64,000 nt of DNA from Bartonella sp. M0177 (lineage in GTDB: Bacteria; Pseudomonadota; Alphaproteobacteria; Rhizobiales; Rhizobiaceae). The stretch's first letter is position 1. The number at the start of each line of letters is the position of its first letter. Below are positions 10,352-20,306 of this stretch, in pieces. The stretch spans positions 2,296,501-2,360,500 of the forward strand of contig NZ_JACFOY010000001.1 of NCBI RefSeq assembly GCF_016102285.1, given 5' to 3'. Under the pieces are notes generated by a model. It saw nothing but the letters and a program-made list of their open reading frames with translations, ran no database searches and was not told the origin of the DNA. The position numbers and the translations under genes are program-made.

Positions 10352-12301
10352 ATGTCGGATAAAGTCTATCCTGTGTCTAGTAATATCAAGAAAAATGCCC
10401 TGATTGATCGTGAAACATATCTTCAATGGTATGATGAAAGTATAAGCGATCCGGATGCATTCTGGTCGAAACATGGCCGGCGCATTGATTGGTTCAAACC
10501 ATTTACAAAAGTTAAAAATACCAGCTTTCGAGGCCGTGTATCCATCAAATGGTATGAAGACGGAATCACAAATGTAACCTATAATTGCATCGACAGACAT
10601 TTGAAAAGTCGCGGTGATCAGGTCGCGATGATCTGGGAAGGTGACAACCCCTATATTGATAAAAAAGTCACCTATAAGGAACTTTACGAAAACGTTTGCC
10701 GGTTTGCCAATATCCTAAAAAAACGGGGCGTCAAAAAAGGCGATCGGGTTACCATTTATCTTCCCATGATTCTGGAAGCCGCTTATGCAATGCTCGCCTG
10801 TGCACGCATCGGCGCAGTCCATTCAGTGGTTTTTGCAGGCTTTTCGCCGGAAGCCCTTGCAGGGCGTATTGTCGACTGCGAATCGACCTTTATCATTACG
10901 GCCGACCAAGGTGTACGTGGTGGCAAGCCCATTCCGTTAAAAGAAAATGTCGATCATGCAATCGACATTGCCGCACGCCAATATGTGCTCGTCAATCAGG
11001 TGATGGTTGTACGCAGAACCGGCGGTAAAATCGGTTGGGCTCCCGGCCGTGACTTCTGGTATCATGAAGAAATGGCCAATGCGAAAACCGAGTGCCCGCC
11101 AGCGCGCATGAAAGCCGAAGACCCGCTTTTCATTCTTTATACGTCAGGTTCTACGGGTAAACCGAAAGGCGTCCTTCATACAACCGGCGGCTATCTTGTT
11201 TATGCTTCCATGACGCATGAATATGTATTCGATTATCATGTCGGCGACGTTTATTGGTGTACCGCCGATGTCGGCTGGGTTACCGGACATTCCTATCTGG
11301 TTTATGGACCTTTATGTAACGGTGCCACAACGCTTATGTTTGAAGGTGTTCCGAACTTTCCCGATCAGGCGCGCTTTTGGGAAGTTGTCGACAAGCATAA
11401 GGTCAATATTCTTTATACCGCACCGACAGCTATTCGGGCACTGATGGGAGCCGGTGACGAATATGTCGAACGCTCGAAACGGACATCATTGCGCATTCTC
11501 GGTTCGGTTGGCGAGCCGATCAATCCGGAAGCGTGGAACTGGTTTTATCATAAAGTCGGTGATGATCGCTGCCCGATTGTCGATACATGGTGGCAAACTG
11601 AAACCGGCGGCCATATGATCACCCCGCTACCCGGTGCAACCGATCTGAAACCCGGTTCGGCAACACTTCCCTTCTTTGGCATCAAGCCCGAGCTTGTCGA
11701 CACTGAAGGAGAAGTCCTCGTTGGTGAAAATGATGGCAATTTGTGCATTACCGACTCGTGGCCAGGGCAAATGCGCACAATTTATGGCGACCATAACCGC
11801 TTTGTAGAAACCTATTTCTCGACCTATAAGGGCAAATATTTCACCGGTGATGGCTGTCGTCGTGATCACGACGGATATTACTGGATTACCGGCCGCGTCG
11901 ATGACGTCTTGAATGTTTCAGGCCATCGTCTTGGCACGGCAGAAGTTGAATCGGCGCTCGTCTCCGATCACAATGTGTCCGAGGCAGCGGTTGTCGGTTA
12001 CCCGCATCCGATCAAGGGACAGGGTATCTATTGTTATGTGACATTGATGGAAGGTATCGAACCGACAGAAGAATTGCGTCAACACCTTATCAAACATGTC
12101 AGAAACGAGATTGGACCGATTGCCACACCCGACAAGATCCAGTTTGCTCCGAGTCTGCCGAAAACACGTTCGGGCAAAATTATGCGGCGAATTTTGCGTA
12201 AAATTGCCGAAGACGAATTTGAAAATCTGGGCGATATATCGACACTTGCAGAACCGCAGGTTGTTGAAGACCTGATTGCTAACCGTTTGAACAAACGTTA
12301 A
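10352..12301 (+). CDS. acs: Acetyl-coenzyme A synthetase
   Basis: Cytosolic AMP-forming synthetase that converts acetate, ATP and CoA to acetyl-CoA through an acetyl-adenylate. At 649 residues it has the full family length. Visible are the P-loop-like [16 protein letters not shown], the signature [12 protein letters not shown], the adenylate-binding [16 protein letters not shown], and the hinge region [22 protein letters not shown]. The C-terminal [11 protein letters not shown] contains the lysine that is acetylated in regulation of this family. A near-perfect AAGGAGGAG site five bases before the ATG predicts strong translation. A hairpin follows the stop codon. Together with the nearby pta-ackA operon it gives both high- and low-affinity acetate routes. 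Confidence 0.98.
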   Translation: MSDKVYPVSSNIKKNALIDRETYLQWYDESISDPDAFWSKHGRRIDWFKPFTKVKNTSFRGRVSIKWYEDGITNVTYNCIDRHLKSRGDQVAMIWEGDNPYIDKKVTYKELYENVCRFANILKKRGVKKGDRVTIYLPMILEAAYAMLACARIGAVHSVVFAGFSPEALAGRIVDCESTFIITADQGVRGGKPIPLKENVDHAIDIAARQYVLVNQVMVVRRTGGKIGWAPGRDFWYHEEMANAKTECPPARMKAEDPLFILYTSGSTGKPKGVLHTTGGYLVYASMTHEYVFDYHVGDVYWCTADVGWVTGHSYLVYGPLCNGATTLMFEGVPNFPDQARFWEVVDKHKVNILYTAPTAIRALMGAGDEYVERSKRTSLRILGSVGEPINPEAWNWFYHKVGDDRCPIVDTWWQTETGGHMITPLPGATDLKPGSATLPFFGIKPELVDTEGEVLVGENDGNLCITDSWPGQMRTIYGDHNRFVETYFSTYKGKYFTGDGCRRDHDGYYWITGRVDDVLNVSGHRLGTAEVESALVSDHNVSEAAVVGYPHPIKGQGIYCYVTLMEGIEPTEELRQHLIKHVRNEIGPIATPDKIQFAPSLPKTRSGKIMRRILRKIAEDEFENLGDISTLAEPQVVEDLIANRLNKR

Positions 12302-12311
12302 GCACCAAAAT

Positions 12312-12339
12312 AATATCGGCGGAACATTCCGCCGATATT
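12312..12339 (+). terminator. Long hairpin after acs
   Basis: A perfect 11-13 bp stem (AATATCGGCGGAA with its complement) with a very small loop starts 11 bases after the acs stop codon. It lacks a run of T on the plus strand, so it may act as a transcript-stabilising 3' end or a weak terminator rather than a textbook intrinsic one. Confidence 0.6.
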
Positions 12340-12958
12340 GCTGCGACTTATTGTTGGCTTTCTGTTAGCCTGAGTTTCTGGCACGTCGAATGCCTTCGTT
12401 ATAGGTGCATCTGCCAATATATGGGGGCACCTGCCAATATTTTGCGCAGCAAACTTTACGTCCTGCCTTGGAAATACATAATCTTGCGAAGATATATCTC
12501 ACTTGCAAGAAGAAGCGATGGGTGGAATCAACCTGACCGTTCACTTCGTTAGTCGAAATATAAAATCGGACAGGCTTTACTGAGGTAAATATGTAAAACG
12601 GCAGAGATACTTCATTGATTTAAAAATTGTGCTTACAAAGCTTATGAAAAATTCCTGAGGGGGAAATAAAAATCTCTCATAGAGAACGGATTTTGAAGAA
12701 CAGATTCGAGCATTAAAATTCGGCATTCAATGCTCTGTCGACTAAAGGGGCGATGAGGACATTATAGTCTGGACTAATTGTTGCAGTGCCGATACCGGTG
12801 TCTGTTTTCTAAAGCTTCATTTCGATATAGCAGGTGGAATTGCATAGTCCTGTTTATTTATTCAGCTATTTCAACTGTTTCAGCGATATTTGAACAATAA
12901 GCTTATCCCCGCGATGCAATTAAGGAACTTATGCCCTGCAACCTGTTATTTCAAAAAT
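12340..12958. other. Non-coding stretch, possibly decayed sequence
   Basis: About 620 bases between acs and ackA without a supportable gene. It contains an imperfect direct repeat: GCATCTGCCAATAT at 12407-12420 and GCACCTGCCAATAT at 12427-12440. Base composition is closer to coding DNA than the AT-rich spacers elsewhere, but all frames are interrupted, so it may be a remnant of a lost gene. I cannot name that gene. Confidence 0.4.
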
Positions 12959-14149
12959 TCAATGAGCTGTTTTTTCGTTTTCGGTCAAGAGAAGGGCCGC
13001 GTCATCAGCAATACGTTGTTCTTCGTCCGTCGGAATTATGAATGCGGCAATAGGACTATTAAGCGTTGTCAGCCGTGATTGATTGGCATTATTGGCTTTA
13101 TAATCAATCTCGATGCCCATCCAACGCAATTGTTCCAAAACCGCTTCGCGAATCTCCGGTTGGTGTTCGCCGATACCGGCCGTGAAAATAATGGTATCAA
13201 GCCCTTCCAGAGTGACAGCCAAACGGGCAATTTCCTGAGCAATACGAAGAGTAAAAACATCAAGAGCCTGTTTTGCCTGTTCCAATTTTGACGCCACCAG
13301 ATCACGACAATCCGCGCTGATGCCGGACATACCAAGGAGGCCGCTCGAATGATAAAGCATATATTCCATGTCGCTGACACTATGGCGCTTGTTACGCAAC
13401 AGATGGATGAGAACTCCCGCATCAAGTGACCCGCAACGCGTTGCCATAGGCACACCATCGAGTGTGGTAAAGCTCATGGTTGTTTCAGCACTCTGCTGAT
13501 CTTTCAATGCGCAAAGACTGGCGCCGCTGCCAAGATGGGCAACAACGACATTCTTGATACGAACATCTTTCGGCAATTTGGGTAATTGTTCCGAAATATA
13601 GTGATAGGAAAGCCCATGGAACCCGTATTTTTTGATACCGCGGTTGTGCAAAATGCGGGGAATGGCGAAACGTCTCACTCTATCGCTCTGGCCTTGATGA
13701 AAAGCTGTGTCAAAAGAGGCTGTTTGCATGAGTGTCGGATAAAGTTTTTTGACAAGATAAATCAATCGGAGATTGGCCGGTTGATGGAGTGGTGCAAGCG
13801 GTATCAGCGATTCCATATAATCCAATGTCTTATCATTGACGATGCACGCATTTCTGAAGATATCAGCGCCGTGTACTATTCTATGACCAACCGCTTTGAT
13901 TTCTCCGATATCCATTCGCTTAACAAGCCAGCCAAACACCTGCTTGAGCATTTCTTTGTCATCGGCTTTTTCAGGGAGCGGTGAAGCCGCTATCTGCTCG
14001 CCGGTTTGTTCAATCCGGAAAGAAAAACAATTACGCCTCAGATCAATCGAGCCTTTCCCGAGACGCTCTGCACGGGAGCCATTTATTTCGTAAAGTCCGA
14101 CCTTTAATGATGAAGAGCCGGAATTGAACGTTACAATCCGGTTATGCAT
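12959..14149 (-). CDS. ackA: Acetate kinase
   Basis: Phosphorylates acetate with ATP, or makes ATP from acetyl phosphate, in the cytosol. The N-terminal phosphate-binding FNSGSSSLKVGLYEI, GHRIVHGADIF, the adenosine-region HLGSGASLCAL, TRCGSLDAGVLIHLL and the C-terminal FTAGIGEHQPEIRE are all family signatures. The open frame runs 50 codons further upstream inside pta, but MHNRIVTFNSGSSSLK at 14149 is the expected N-terminus, giving 396 residues, the normal length. It overlaps the pta stop by eight bases, so the two are translationally coupled in one operon. Confidence 0.96.
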   Translation of the reverse strand: MHNRIVTFNSGSSSLKVGLYEINGSRAERLGKGSIDLRRNCFSFRIEQTGEQIAASPLPEKADDKEMLKQVFGWLVKRMDIGEIKAVGHRIVHGADIFRNACIVNDKTLDYMESLIPLAPLHQPANLRLIYLVKKLYPTLMQTASFDTAFHQGQSDRVRRFAIPRILHNRGIKKYGFHGLSYHYISEQLPKLPKDVRIKNVVVAHLGSGASLCALKDQQSAETTMSFTTLDGVPMATRCGSLDAGVLIHLLRNKRHSVSDMEYMLYHSSGLLGMSGISADCRDLVASKLEQAKQALDVFTLRIAQEIARLAVTLEGLDTIIFTAGIGEHQPEIREAVLEQLRWMGIEIDYKANNANQSRLTTLNSPIAAFIIPTDEEQRIADDAALLLTENEKTAH

Positions 14150-15086
14150 GATGTGCCTTCTCCAGTTTGAACTGCCGCTCGACCATGATTTTTGCAAGCG
14201 CTGCAGAGGCAAGACGCACTGACACTTTATCAGATCGACTGGTGAGAATAATCGGGACACGCGCCCCGAGAACCAGTCCGGCAGCGCCGGCATCGGCAAA
14301 ATACATCAATTGCTTGGCAAGCATATTGCCCGCTTCGAGATCCGGCACCAGAAGAATATCGGCTTTACCTGCGACCGGTGAAACAATGCCTTTTATTTCA
14401 GCCGCCTTCAAATTGATCGCATTATCAAAAGCCAATGGTCCATCCACAACAGCACCGGTAATTTGCCCGCGCATCGACATAACCGTCAAAGCTGCTGCAT
14501 CAAGGGTGGCCGGCATTTTCGAATTAACGGTTTCTACCGCAGCAAGTACCGCAACAAGTGGTTTTTCACGCCCCAGAATGCGCATAAGATCGACAGCGTT
14601 TTGAACAATATCGCGCTTGTCATCAAGATCGGGACGGATATTGATTGCCGCATCGGTAATCAATAGCGGCTTTGAATAGGCCGGAATATCCATTGCATAA
14701 ACGTGGCTGATACGTCGTTCTGTTCGCAACCCCGATTGTGAGCTCACTACTGCGCTCAGAAGCTCGTCGGTATGGAGCGATCCTTTCATTAACGCCTGAA
14801 CTTTTCCACTTGCTGCCATTTCGACCGCTGTCTGGGCAGCCGCATGACTATGTTCTGTCGGTATGATTTCGAGATCATCTATTTTGACGCCTGCTTCTTT
14901 TGCAGCTTTTCTGATTTTTAATTCCGGCCCGACCAGAACCGGTTGCAAAAACTTTTCTTGCCAGGCTTCAATAGCCGCCACCATGGCTTCTTTTGAACAG
15001 GGATGGACAATTGCCGTTTTGATGGGAGGAAGATTGCGCGCTTGTTCGAGATAAGCATCATAACGTCCGTGTTTTTTTGCTGCCAT
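14142..15086 (-). CDS. pta: Phosphate acetyltransferase (short PTA/PTB type)
   Basis: Transfers the acetyl group between CoA and phosphate, feeding AckA. The protein of about 314 residues is the short form without the N-terminal DRTGG and P-loop regulatory domains of enterobacterial Pta. It shows PVLVGPELKIRKAAKEAGV, ALMKGSLHTDELL, DGPLAFDNAINLKAAEIKGI, and VAGKADILLVPDLEAGNMLAKQLMY, which are shared with phosphate butyryltransferases. Location beside ackA argues for the acetyl substrate. Two in-frame ATGs exist. The GGAAGGAA ribosome-binding sequence lies only two bases from the one at 15092 but is well spaced for 15086, so I used the latter. An unknown membrane-protein gene ends just upstream. 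Confidence 0.9.
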   Translation of the reverse strand: MAAKKHGRYDAYLEQARNLPPIKTAIVHPCSKEAMVAAIEAWQEKFLQPVLVGPELKIRKAAKEAGVKIDDLEIIPTEHSHAAAQTAVEMAASGKVQALMKGSLHTDELLSAVVSSQSGLRTERRISHVYAMDIPAYSKPLLITDAAINIRPDLDDKRDIVQNAVDLMRILGREKPLVAVLAAVETVNSKMPATLDAAALTVMSMRGQITGAVVDGPLAFDNAINLKAAEIKGIVSPVAGKADILLVPDLEAGNMLAKQLMYFADAGAAGLVLGARVPIILTSRSDKVSVRLASAALAKIMVERQFKLEKAHHA

Positions 15087-15114
15087 CGTCATTTCCTTCC
15101 AACAACAATTTTAA

Positions 15115-15936
15115 CTAGAACATTGGCCGCATTATTTTTTCGCCTGATTCTGCGAGACGGGCGACTGTACCTATCAATTCTTTCTTTTCGGCCTCGGTTA
15201 AATCAACATGATCGAGTTTTTGATCAAATACAATAGCGAAATTGCATCCTTCGGGTATAGCGCCAAGAACATATCCTCTTGATTGATCGACAAAAACTAA
15301 CGGATCTTTGCGTTTTACTTTGAGCAAACGTTTTTGAATTTTTCCATCAGGCAAATGAATTCGGTAAAAACAATAACCGAAAAATAATTTTGTCAAAGCA
15401 ACGATCGTCGGCATCATTTTGCGTTGGCTTCCGACAACCCGCCATTGCCTATAGTGCTGTAAAAAATCGGCAAAACTTTTTATCGCAATTAGAAATGCAA
15501 TAATCGAAACAATCAAGAACACCAAAAACCTTTGCCATATGTGCTCTATTTCAAGGTTAAGTACCATTTTGTCCGGATTGTTTCGCTCATAAATAATATA
15601 TACCGGATAAGAATTCCTTGTTACTCCGAAAAAGCGCACTGAAAAATGTTTTATAAAACTCTGATTTCCGAGCGTTATTTTTGCGTCTGTCCGGCATTCT
15701 CGAAAGACAAGTAGTGTTGCATGGCAAAGATTATTTTCCAAAGTAAAATTCTGGACATATTCCGGCTTATCCATAATTTTGAAATCTTCAATGAAATGTG
15801 GCTTCCAGAAAAAACAAAATCCTAAAAAAATAACATTGAACAATAAAAAATAGATGAGTCCGCGCTTAAGATAGGAGTAATCACAGCGTTTTATTTTGAG
15901 CGGTCTTGTCGGGAAAGATTGACTGAGATTTTTCAT
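15115..15936 (-). CDS. Membrane protein of unknown function upstream of pta
   Basis: A 273-residue protein with two predicted membrane segments, LIYFLLFNVIFLGFCFFW at about residues 28-45 and FLVFLIVSIIAFLIAI at about 133-150. The loop between them, about 85 residues, is probably periplasmic. It contains cysteines in NNLCHATLLVFRECRTD that could be disulfide-bonded. The C-terminal 110 residues look cytosolic. I do not recognise the family. The gene is noticeably AT-rich. Its stop codon lies about 25 bases ahead of pta, so it may be the first gene of a three-gene operon with pta and ackA, although a role in acetate metabolism is only a guess. Confidence 0.6.
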   Translation of the reverse strand: MKNLSQSFPTRPLKIKRCDYSYLKRGLIYFLLFNVIFLGFCFFWKPHFIEDFKIMDKPEYVQNFTLENNLCHATLLVFRECRTDAKITLGNQSFIKHFSVRFFGVTRNSYPVYIIYERNNPDKMVLNLEIEHIWQRFLVFLIVSIIAFLIAIKSFADFLQHYRQWRVVGSQRKMMPTIVALTKLFFGYCFYRIHLPDGKIQKRLLKVKRKDPLVFVDQSRGYVLGAIPEGCNFAIVFDQKLDHVDLTEAEKKELIGTVARLAESGEKIMRPMF

Positions 15937-16134
15937 AACTCATCCGGTAAAATCCTCGATAAGTTAAATAATATAATTTTATGCGGTGATTTTACAATAA
16001 ACCGACATGATAAACTGTTAACAAGGTGGTTATTAAATGATATAAGTCTCCGTGGGAAATGCGGGATGACGCTAGAAGCCTATTTGTACATGAAAGTATT
16101 TATGGGTTATTGATACGGAGTCTGTATAACCACG

Positions 16135-17505
16135 ATGAAACGTGTTGAAAAACAGGAGTGGCGTAACCAGCTTATTCTCGATAATGCCCTGGATTATGCA
16201 ATATTAACGGCTGACATGAACGGGCTTATTGTCAGCTGGAGTTCCGGAGCCGAAAAATTGTTCGGCTGGAAACCAGAAGAAATAATCGGTCAGCCGCTTG
16301 ATGTTCTTTTCACCGAAGAAGACAGGATGAACAGGCTTCCGGAAACGCGCCAACAAATGGCAAGTTTGCACCGGATAGACGTTGTCGAGCGGTTTCACCA
16401 AAGAAAAGATGGTACGACTTTCTGGGCATCGGGAGATCTTCAAGCGCTCTATAGCGATGATGGAAAGCAGCAGGGATTCTTGAAAATTGTCCGCGATCGA
16501 ACGGACGAACAACGTCATTCCGAAACATTAAGGCTGAGTGAAGAACGGTTGCGGCTCGCCCAGCAGGCTGCCGGCATCGGTGCTTTCGAAATTGACCGTG
16601 ATCGCAAAATGATTGAAGCGACACCGCAATTTTTAAAACTTCTGGGGTTCGAGGAAAGCCCTGAACTTCCCTTGAATGACTTTTATTCCGTCATCGTCGA
16701 TAATCCGAAACAGATTGCAAAACAAATGTTGCAGACCAGACAGGACGAAAGTCTGATTACACATTTGGAATTCCAGATCAAAAGGGCTGACACCAAACAA
16801 TTACGCTGGATCGGTTATTGGGCGGAAGCCGCTCCAAAAGACGTTGGCAAGTCGATGAAACATCGAATCCTCGGCGTTTTACAGGATATTACCGAGCGGC
16901 GCGACGCACAGGAAAAACAGGCACTCCTTTCGGGTGAACTTGCTCATCGTGTCAAAAATATTCTGGCAATTGTTCAAAGCATTGCCAACCAAACTCTTAC
17001 CGAATCGACATCCGTGACAAAAGCATTACAGGATTTTTCGGTACGGCTGAATGCACTTGCCCATGCGCAGGATATTTTGACACAAGGGGCAACCAGCAGT
17101 GCCGACCTCAAACAAATAGTCGAAAGCAGTCTTGATATTCATGACAAAACCAAAAAAAGGTTCATCATATCGGGTCCCCCCGTATCGCTCTCGCCGCCAA
17201 CAGCATTGTCCATGGCTTTGGCACTTCACGAATTGAGCACCAATGCTGTCAAATATGGTGCTTTGTCCTCCAAAAACGGTATCGTCGAGATCAACTGGAC
17301 TATCGATAAGGATGAATTCCATTTTTCATGGCGTGAAAAAGGCGGTCCGACGGTTTCTCAGCCAACAAAGCTCAGTTTCGGCAGCAAATTGATAAAGCGT
17401 CTTTTACCTGCCCGTTTTAACGGACATGCCGAATTGGATTATGCGCCGGAAGGTTTCTCCTTTGAACTTACAGCACCTCGAACAGCAGAGAATTTTCCCG
17501 GCTGA
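16135..17505 (+). CDS. PAS-domain sensor histidine kinase of the HWE family
   Basis: A 456-residue cytosolic sensor with no membrane segment. PAS domain 1 spans about residues 12-120 (WSSGAEKLFGWKPEEIIGQP) and PAS 2 about 140-255 (ending ILGVLQDITERRDA). The phosphoacceptor region is LAHRVKNILAIVQSIA with His271. The HWE subfamily marks are His365 in the N box (ALHELSTNAVKYGALS) and Trp399-Arg-Glu401. These kinases, common in Rhizobiales, often sense light, redox or stress and phosphorylate single-domain regulators or PhyR-type proteins. No cysteine of a LOV domain (NCRFLQ) is present, so a light sensor is unlikely. No response regulator is next to it, making it an orphan. Confidence 0.92.
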   Translation: MKRVEKQEWRNQLILDNALDYAILTADMNGLIVSWSSGAEKLFGWKPEEIIGQPLDVLFTEEDRMNRLPETRQQMASLHRIDVVERFHQRKDGTTFWASGDLQALYSDDGKQQGFLKIVRDRTDEQRHSETLRLSEERLRLAQQAAGIGAFEIDRDRKMIEATPQFLKLLGFEESPELPLNDFYSVIVDNPKQIAKQMLQTRQDESLITHLEFQIKRADTKQLRWIGYWAEAAPKDVGKSMKHRILGVLQDITERRDAQEKQALLSGELAHRVKNILAIVQSIANQTLTESTSVTKALQDFSVRLNALAHAQDILTQGATSSADLKQIVESSLDIHDKTKKRFIISGPPVSLSPPTALSMALALHELSTNAVKYGALSSKNGIVEINWTIDKDEFHFSWREKGGPTVSQPTKLSFGSKLIKRLLPARFNGHAELDYAPEGFSFELTAPRTAENFPG

Positions 17506-17904
17506 AAAATCCGAGTAACCTTAGGAAAAAGTGCACCATATTCATTGTGGGGTAAAGGTTTTCAACACTATTTTCTGACCTCGAATATCCAGTTGAATGG
17601 ACGGGAAACGCAAATCGGCCAACATTTTCTATTTCCGGAGCTTGGCTCATAGGACAGCCGATTTTGGCAATGCACTTCAAAAACTCCGGACACGCATTTT
17701 GTCATTGCTGAAAAACTGACCGGTCATCAGATATTCCTGCCTATCCGGCGATTTCAACGATCAGATAAACACAAAAACGGATTTGGTGGCGACAATGTCG
17801 ATCTCGCGCCAGAGCCTCTATCAAAGATATTTGTGAGACGCTATCGGACATTTCATGACGATGATCACCGGAAAGATTATTCGACGTTATGAAATTTTAT
17901 GCAT
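17506..17904. other. Spacer with no recognisable gene
   Basis: About 400 bases between the convergent histidine kinase and hpt genes. Its composition is fairly coding-like but all frames are broken by stops. I see no clear hairpin terminator, tRNA or recognisable protein remnant. Confidence 0.4.
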
Positions 17905-18453
17905 TTATTTGTGGATGACACCGACAAAAGGAAGCTGCCGGAATGCGTGGCCCGCATCCATTCCGTAGCCGACAACAAATTGATCAGGACAGGGAAAACC
18001 GACGAAATCTGCTTCAATATCGGCCTGACGGCGCATCGCCTTATCAAGAAGGGCTGCAATAAAAATGCGTCCTGCACCACGCGTTTTCAAAAGATCGCGA
18101 ACAAATTTCAGTGTCTTTCCCGATTCCAGAATATCGTCGATTAAAAGAATGTCGCGCCCGGTAATATCACTATCAAAATCATGAAGAAGTTTGATCTCTC
18201 CGCTTTCCTGACCAGCGCCATAGCTTGAAATTGTTATGAACTCGACAGTCGAGCTGACACCGGCGCGATGAAGTTCTCTGATAAGATCTGCTGCAAAGAT
18301 AAAAGACCCTTTCAAAATCGGTAAAACCAGCAAATTTTGCGGCCTTTTAGCTGCAATTTCAGTTGCTATTATACGATTGCGTTTGGCAATGTCCTGTTCC
18401 GAAAACAGAACATCAATCGACTTTCCATCTATCAAGGGCATGTTATTATCCAT
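17905..18453 (-). CDS. hpt: Hypoxanthine phosphoribosyltransferase
   Basis: Purine-salvage enzyme joining hypoxanthine (or guanine) to PRPP to give IMP or GMP in the cytosol. The 182-residue protein shows PILKGSFIFAADLIREL, the flexible loop ISSYGAGQESG, the PRPP-binding DILLIDDILESGKTL at residues 101-115, and FVGFPCPDQFVVGYGMDAG near the C-terminus, as in bacterial Hpt. The ATG at 18453 begins MDNNMPLIDGKSIDVLFSEQDI, where the family usually begins. It is divergent from ftsE, from which it is separated by about 220 bases. Confidence 0.95.
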   Translation of the reverse strand: MDNNMPLIDGKSIDVLFSEQDIAKRNRIIATEIAAKRPQNLLVLPILKGSFIFAADLIRELHRAGVSSTVEFITISSYGAGQESGEIKLLHDFDSDITGRDILLIDDILESGKTLKFVRDLLKTRGAGRIFIAALLDKAMRRQADIEADFVGFPCPDQFVVGYGMDAGHAFRQLPFVGVIHK

Positions 18454-18677
18454 ATAAATTTTTATGGCCGTGGCCTAACACAGACAATCGCGTTAAGAAA
18501 GCAATTGTCACCGCCAAATTTTAACCGCGACTTAACCATATTCATCAAGGATAGGAAAAATTGGGTCCTCTGGTCAAGGACCTTTCAAGAGTTGGCAATG
18601 AATGCCTCTGAAAGACAATAGCGGCTCACAGGGCAAAACCGTATAAAATTTCTGCGGTTAGAATAGGTAAATTAACA

Positions 18678-19337
18678 GTGATTCGTTTTGAAAATGTAGG
18701 CTTGCGTTATGGCATGGGGCCGGAAGTGCTCCGTGATATAAGCTTTTATATTCCGCACGGATCATTCCAGTTTTTGACTGGTCCTTCGGGTGCCGGCAAA
18801 ACAACATTGTTGCGGTTGATGTTTCTGGCATTAAAACCGACGCGCGGCCTTATCAATATATTCGGCCATGATACTGCCCTTTTGAAACGGCAGGATATGC
18901 CGAAATTGCGCCAGAGAATTGGTATTGTTTTTCAGGATTTCCGCCTGCTTGATCACATGACAACATACGAAAATGTTTCACTTCCCTTACGTGTGAGAGG
19001 GCGTGAAGAAGCAACCTACCGCGCCGAAGTCGAAGAGCTTCTGCAATGGGTGGGACTTGGTGAACGCATGGACGTATTACCACCTGTTCTATCCGGCGGA
19101 GAAAAACAACGCGCTGCGATAGCACGTGCTTTGATTGATCAGCCCGAAATTTTATTGGCAGATGAACCGACCGGTAATGTCGACCCTGTCCTTGCACGCA
19201 GACTATTGCGGCTTTTTATCGAGCTTAACCGTTCGGGAACTGCTGTGATTATTGCAACCCACGATGTCAATCTGATGGAGCAGGTTGATGCGCGTCGCAT
19301 GATTCTTAACGATGGAAGGCTGGAACTTTATGACTGA
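18678..19337 (+). CDS. ftsE: Cell-division ATP-binding protein FtsE
   Basis: ATPase of the FtsEX complex, which uses ATP hydrolysis at the divisome to activate septal peptidoglycan hydrolases through periplasmic partners. The 219-residue protein has Walker A GPSGAGKT at residues 35-42, a Q-loop in GIVFQDFRLL, the ABC signature LSGGEKQRAAIARAL, Walker B EILLADEPTGNVDP and a switch histidine in IIATHDVNLM. The start is GTG at 18678; MIRFENVGLRYG is the usual N-terminus. It overlaps ftsX by eight bases, showing translational coupling. Confidence 0.96.
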   Translation: MIRFENVGLRYGMGPEVLRDISFYIPHGSFQFLTGPSGAGKTTLLRLMFLALKPTRGLINIFGHDTALLKRQDMPKLRQRIGIVFQDFRLLDHMTTYENVSLPLRVRGREEATYRAEVEELLQWVGLGERMDVLPPVLSGGEKQRAAIARALIDQPEILLADEPTGNVDPVLARRLLRLFIELNRSGTAVIIATHDVNLMEQVDARRMILNDGRLELYD

Positions 19338-20304
19338 GCTTTCCCCGTCGATACCCCCAAGAAAATTCTGGTTCCGGAAAAGCCCGACGGCTCAAACATC
19401 GATTGTTCCGGCGGGTGATGTGTCGGGACAAGCCTTGGTCGTTGTGATTGCTATCATGACGTTTCTCGCATCCCTTGCTATTGGCGGCGTGGATCTTATC
19501 GGTCATTCGGCGCATAATTGGGAAAATCAGGTTTCAAGGGAAGCCACTATTCAAATCCGTCCGACTGATGGCCTCGATATAGAGAAAACTTTAAAATATG
19601 CCGTAGAACTCGCCAAAAGCTTTCGGGGTGTAAAATCTGCCGAAATTGTCGATCGCGCTCAAACAGAACGCCTTCTCGAACCGTGGCTTGGAACCGGACT
19701 GGAATTGAACGACCTTCCCATTCCGCGTCTTGTTGTCGTGACACTTGATGATTCCGTTCCGGTTGATTTCGGTATGATAAGCGATGCCATTGCAACACAA
19801 ATACCCGGTGGAAGTTTCGACGATCATCGCAACGCAATCAGCCGGCTCGTCACAATGGCACATGCGACGATTATTATCGGACTGGTCATATTGGCTCTTG
19901 TCATTTCGGCTTTGACCCTTACGATTATATTTGCAACACGCAGCGCCCTTTCAGCCAATGCGCATATTGTCGAAGTGCTGCATTTCATTGGCGCGGAATC
20001 AAGCTTTATCGCCCGTCAGTTCGACTTGCATTTTTTCAAGACCGGTCTCAAAGGAGCCTGTTACGGCGGCCTCTCCGGCATTATCGTCTTTATTGCTTTT
20101 TCGTTCTGGTCAGGCTTTGTTTCCGGCACACCGGGAGGTGACCAGACATCGGCCTTATTCGGCCATTTCAGTCTTGGCCTATCAAGTTATATCAAGATAT
20201 TTATTCTTGTGAGCTTCGTCTCTTTACTGACGATGATGACGAGCCGCCTCACCATTTTAAGCCAGTTAAAATCTATTGACCGTAGCGAAAGCGAGTTGTT
20301 TTAA
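19330..20304 (+). CDS. ftsX: Cell-division membrane protein FtsX
   Basis: Membrane partner of FtsE. The 324-residue protein has a cytosolic N-terminal tail, a first membrane segment at about residues 32-55, a periplasmic loop of about 120 residues that should contact hydrolase regulators, then three further membrane segments with IVEVLHFIGAESSFIARQF between the second and third. The open frame extends six codons upstream inside ftsE. I chose ATG 19330 (MTELSPSIPP) because it gives the standard eight-base ftsE-ftsX overlap. A DUF218 gene follows after two bases, so ftsE-ftsX-ydcF form one unit. Confidence 0.93.
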   Translation: MTELSPSIPPRKFWFRKSPTAQTSIVPAGDVSGQALVVVIAIMTFLASLAIGGVDLIGHSAHNWENQVSREATIQIRPTDGLDIEKTLKYAVELAKSFRGVKSAEIVDRAQTERLLEPWLGTGLELNDLPIPRLVVVTLDDSVPVDFGMISDAIATQIPGGSFDDHRNAISRLVTMAHATIIIGLVILALVISALTLTIIFATRSALSANAHIVEVLHFIGAESSFIARQFDLHFFKTGLKGACYGGLSGIIVFIAFSFWSGFVSGTPGGDQTSALFGHFSLGLSSYIKIFILVSFVSLLTMMTSRLTILSQLKSIDRSESELF

Positions 20305-20306
20305 CG

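Noticed and set aside
12312..12339. Palindrome after acs as a mobile-element end
   Set aside because: Its position 11 bases past the acs stop codon and its stem-loop shape fit a transcript end better, and no second copy or target-site duplication was seen.
14150..14299. Fifty-codon upstream extension of the ackA frame
   Set aside because: These codons lie inside pta in another frame, and the family N-terminus begins at 14149.
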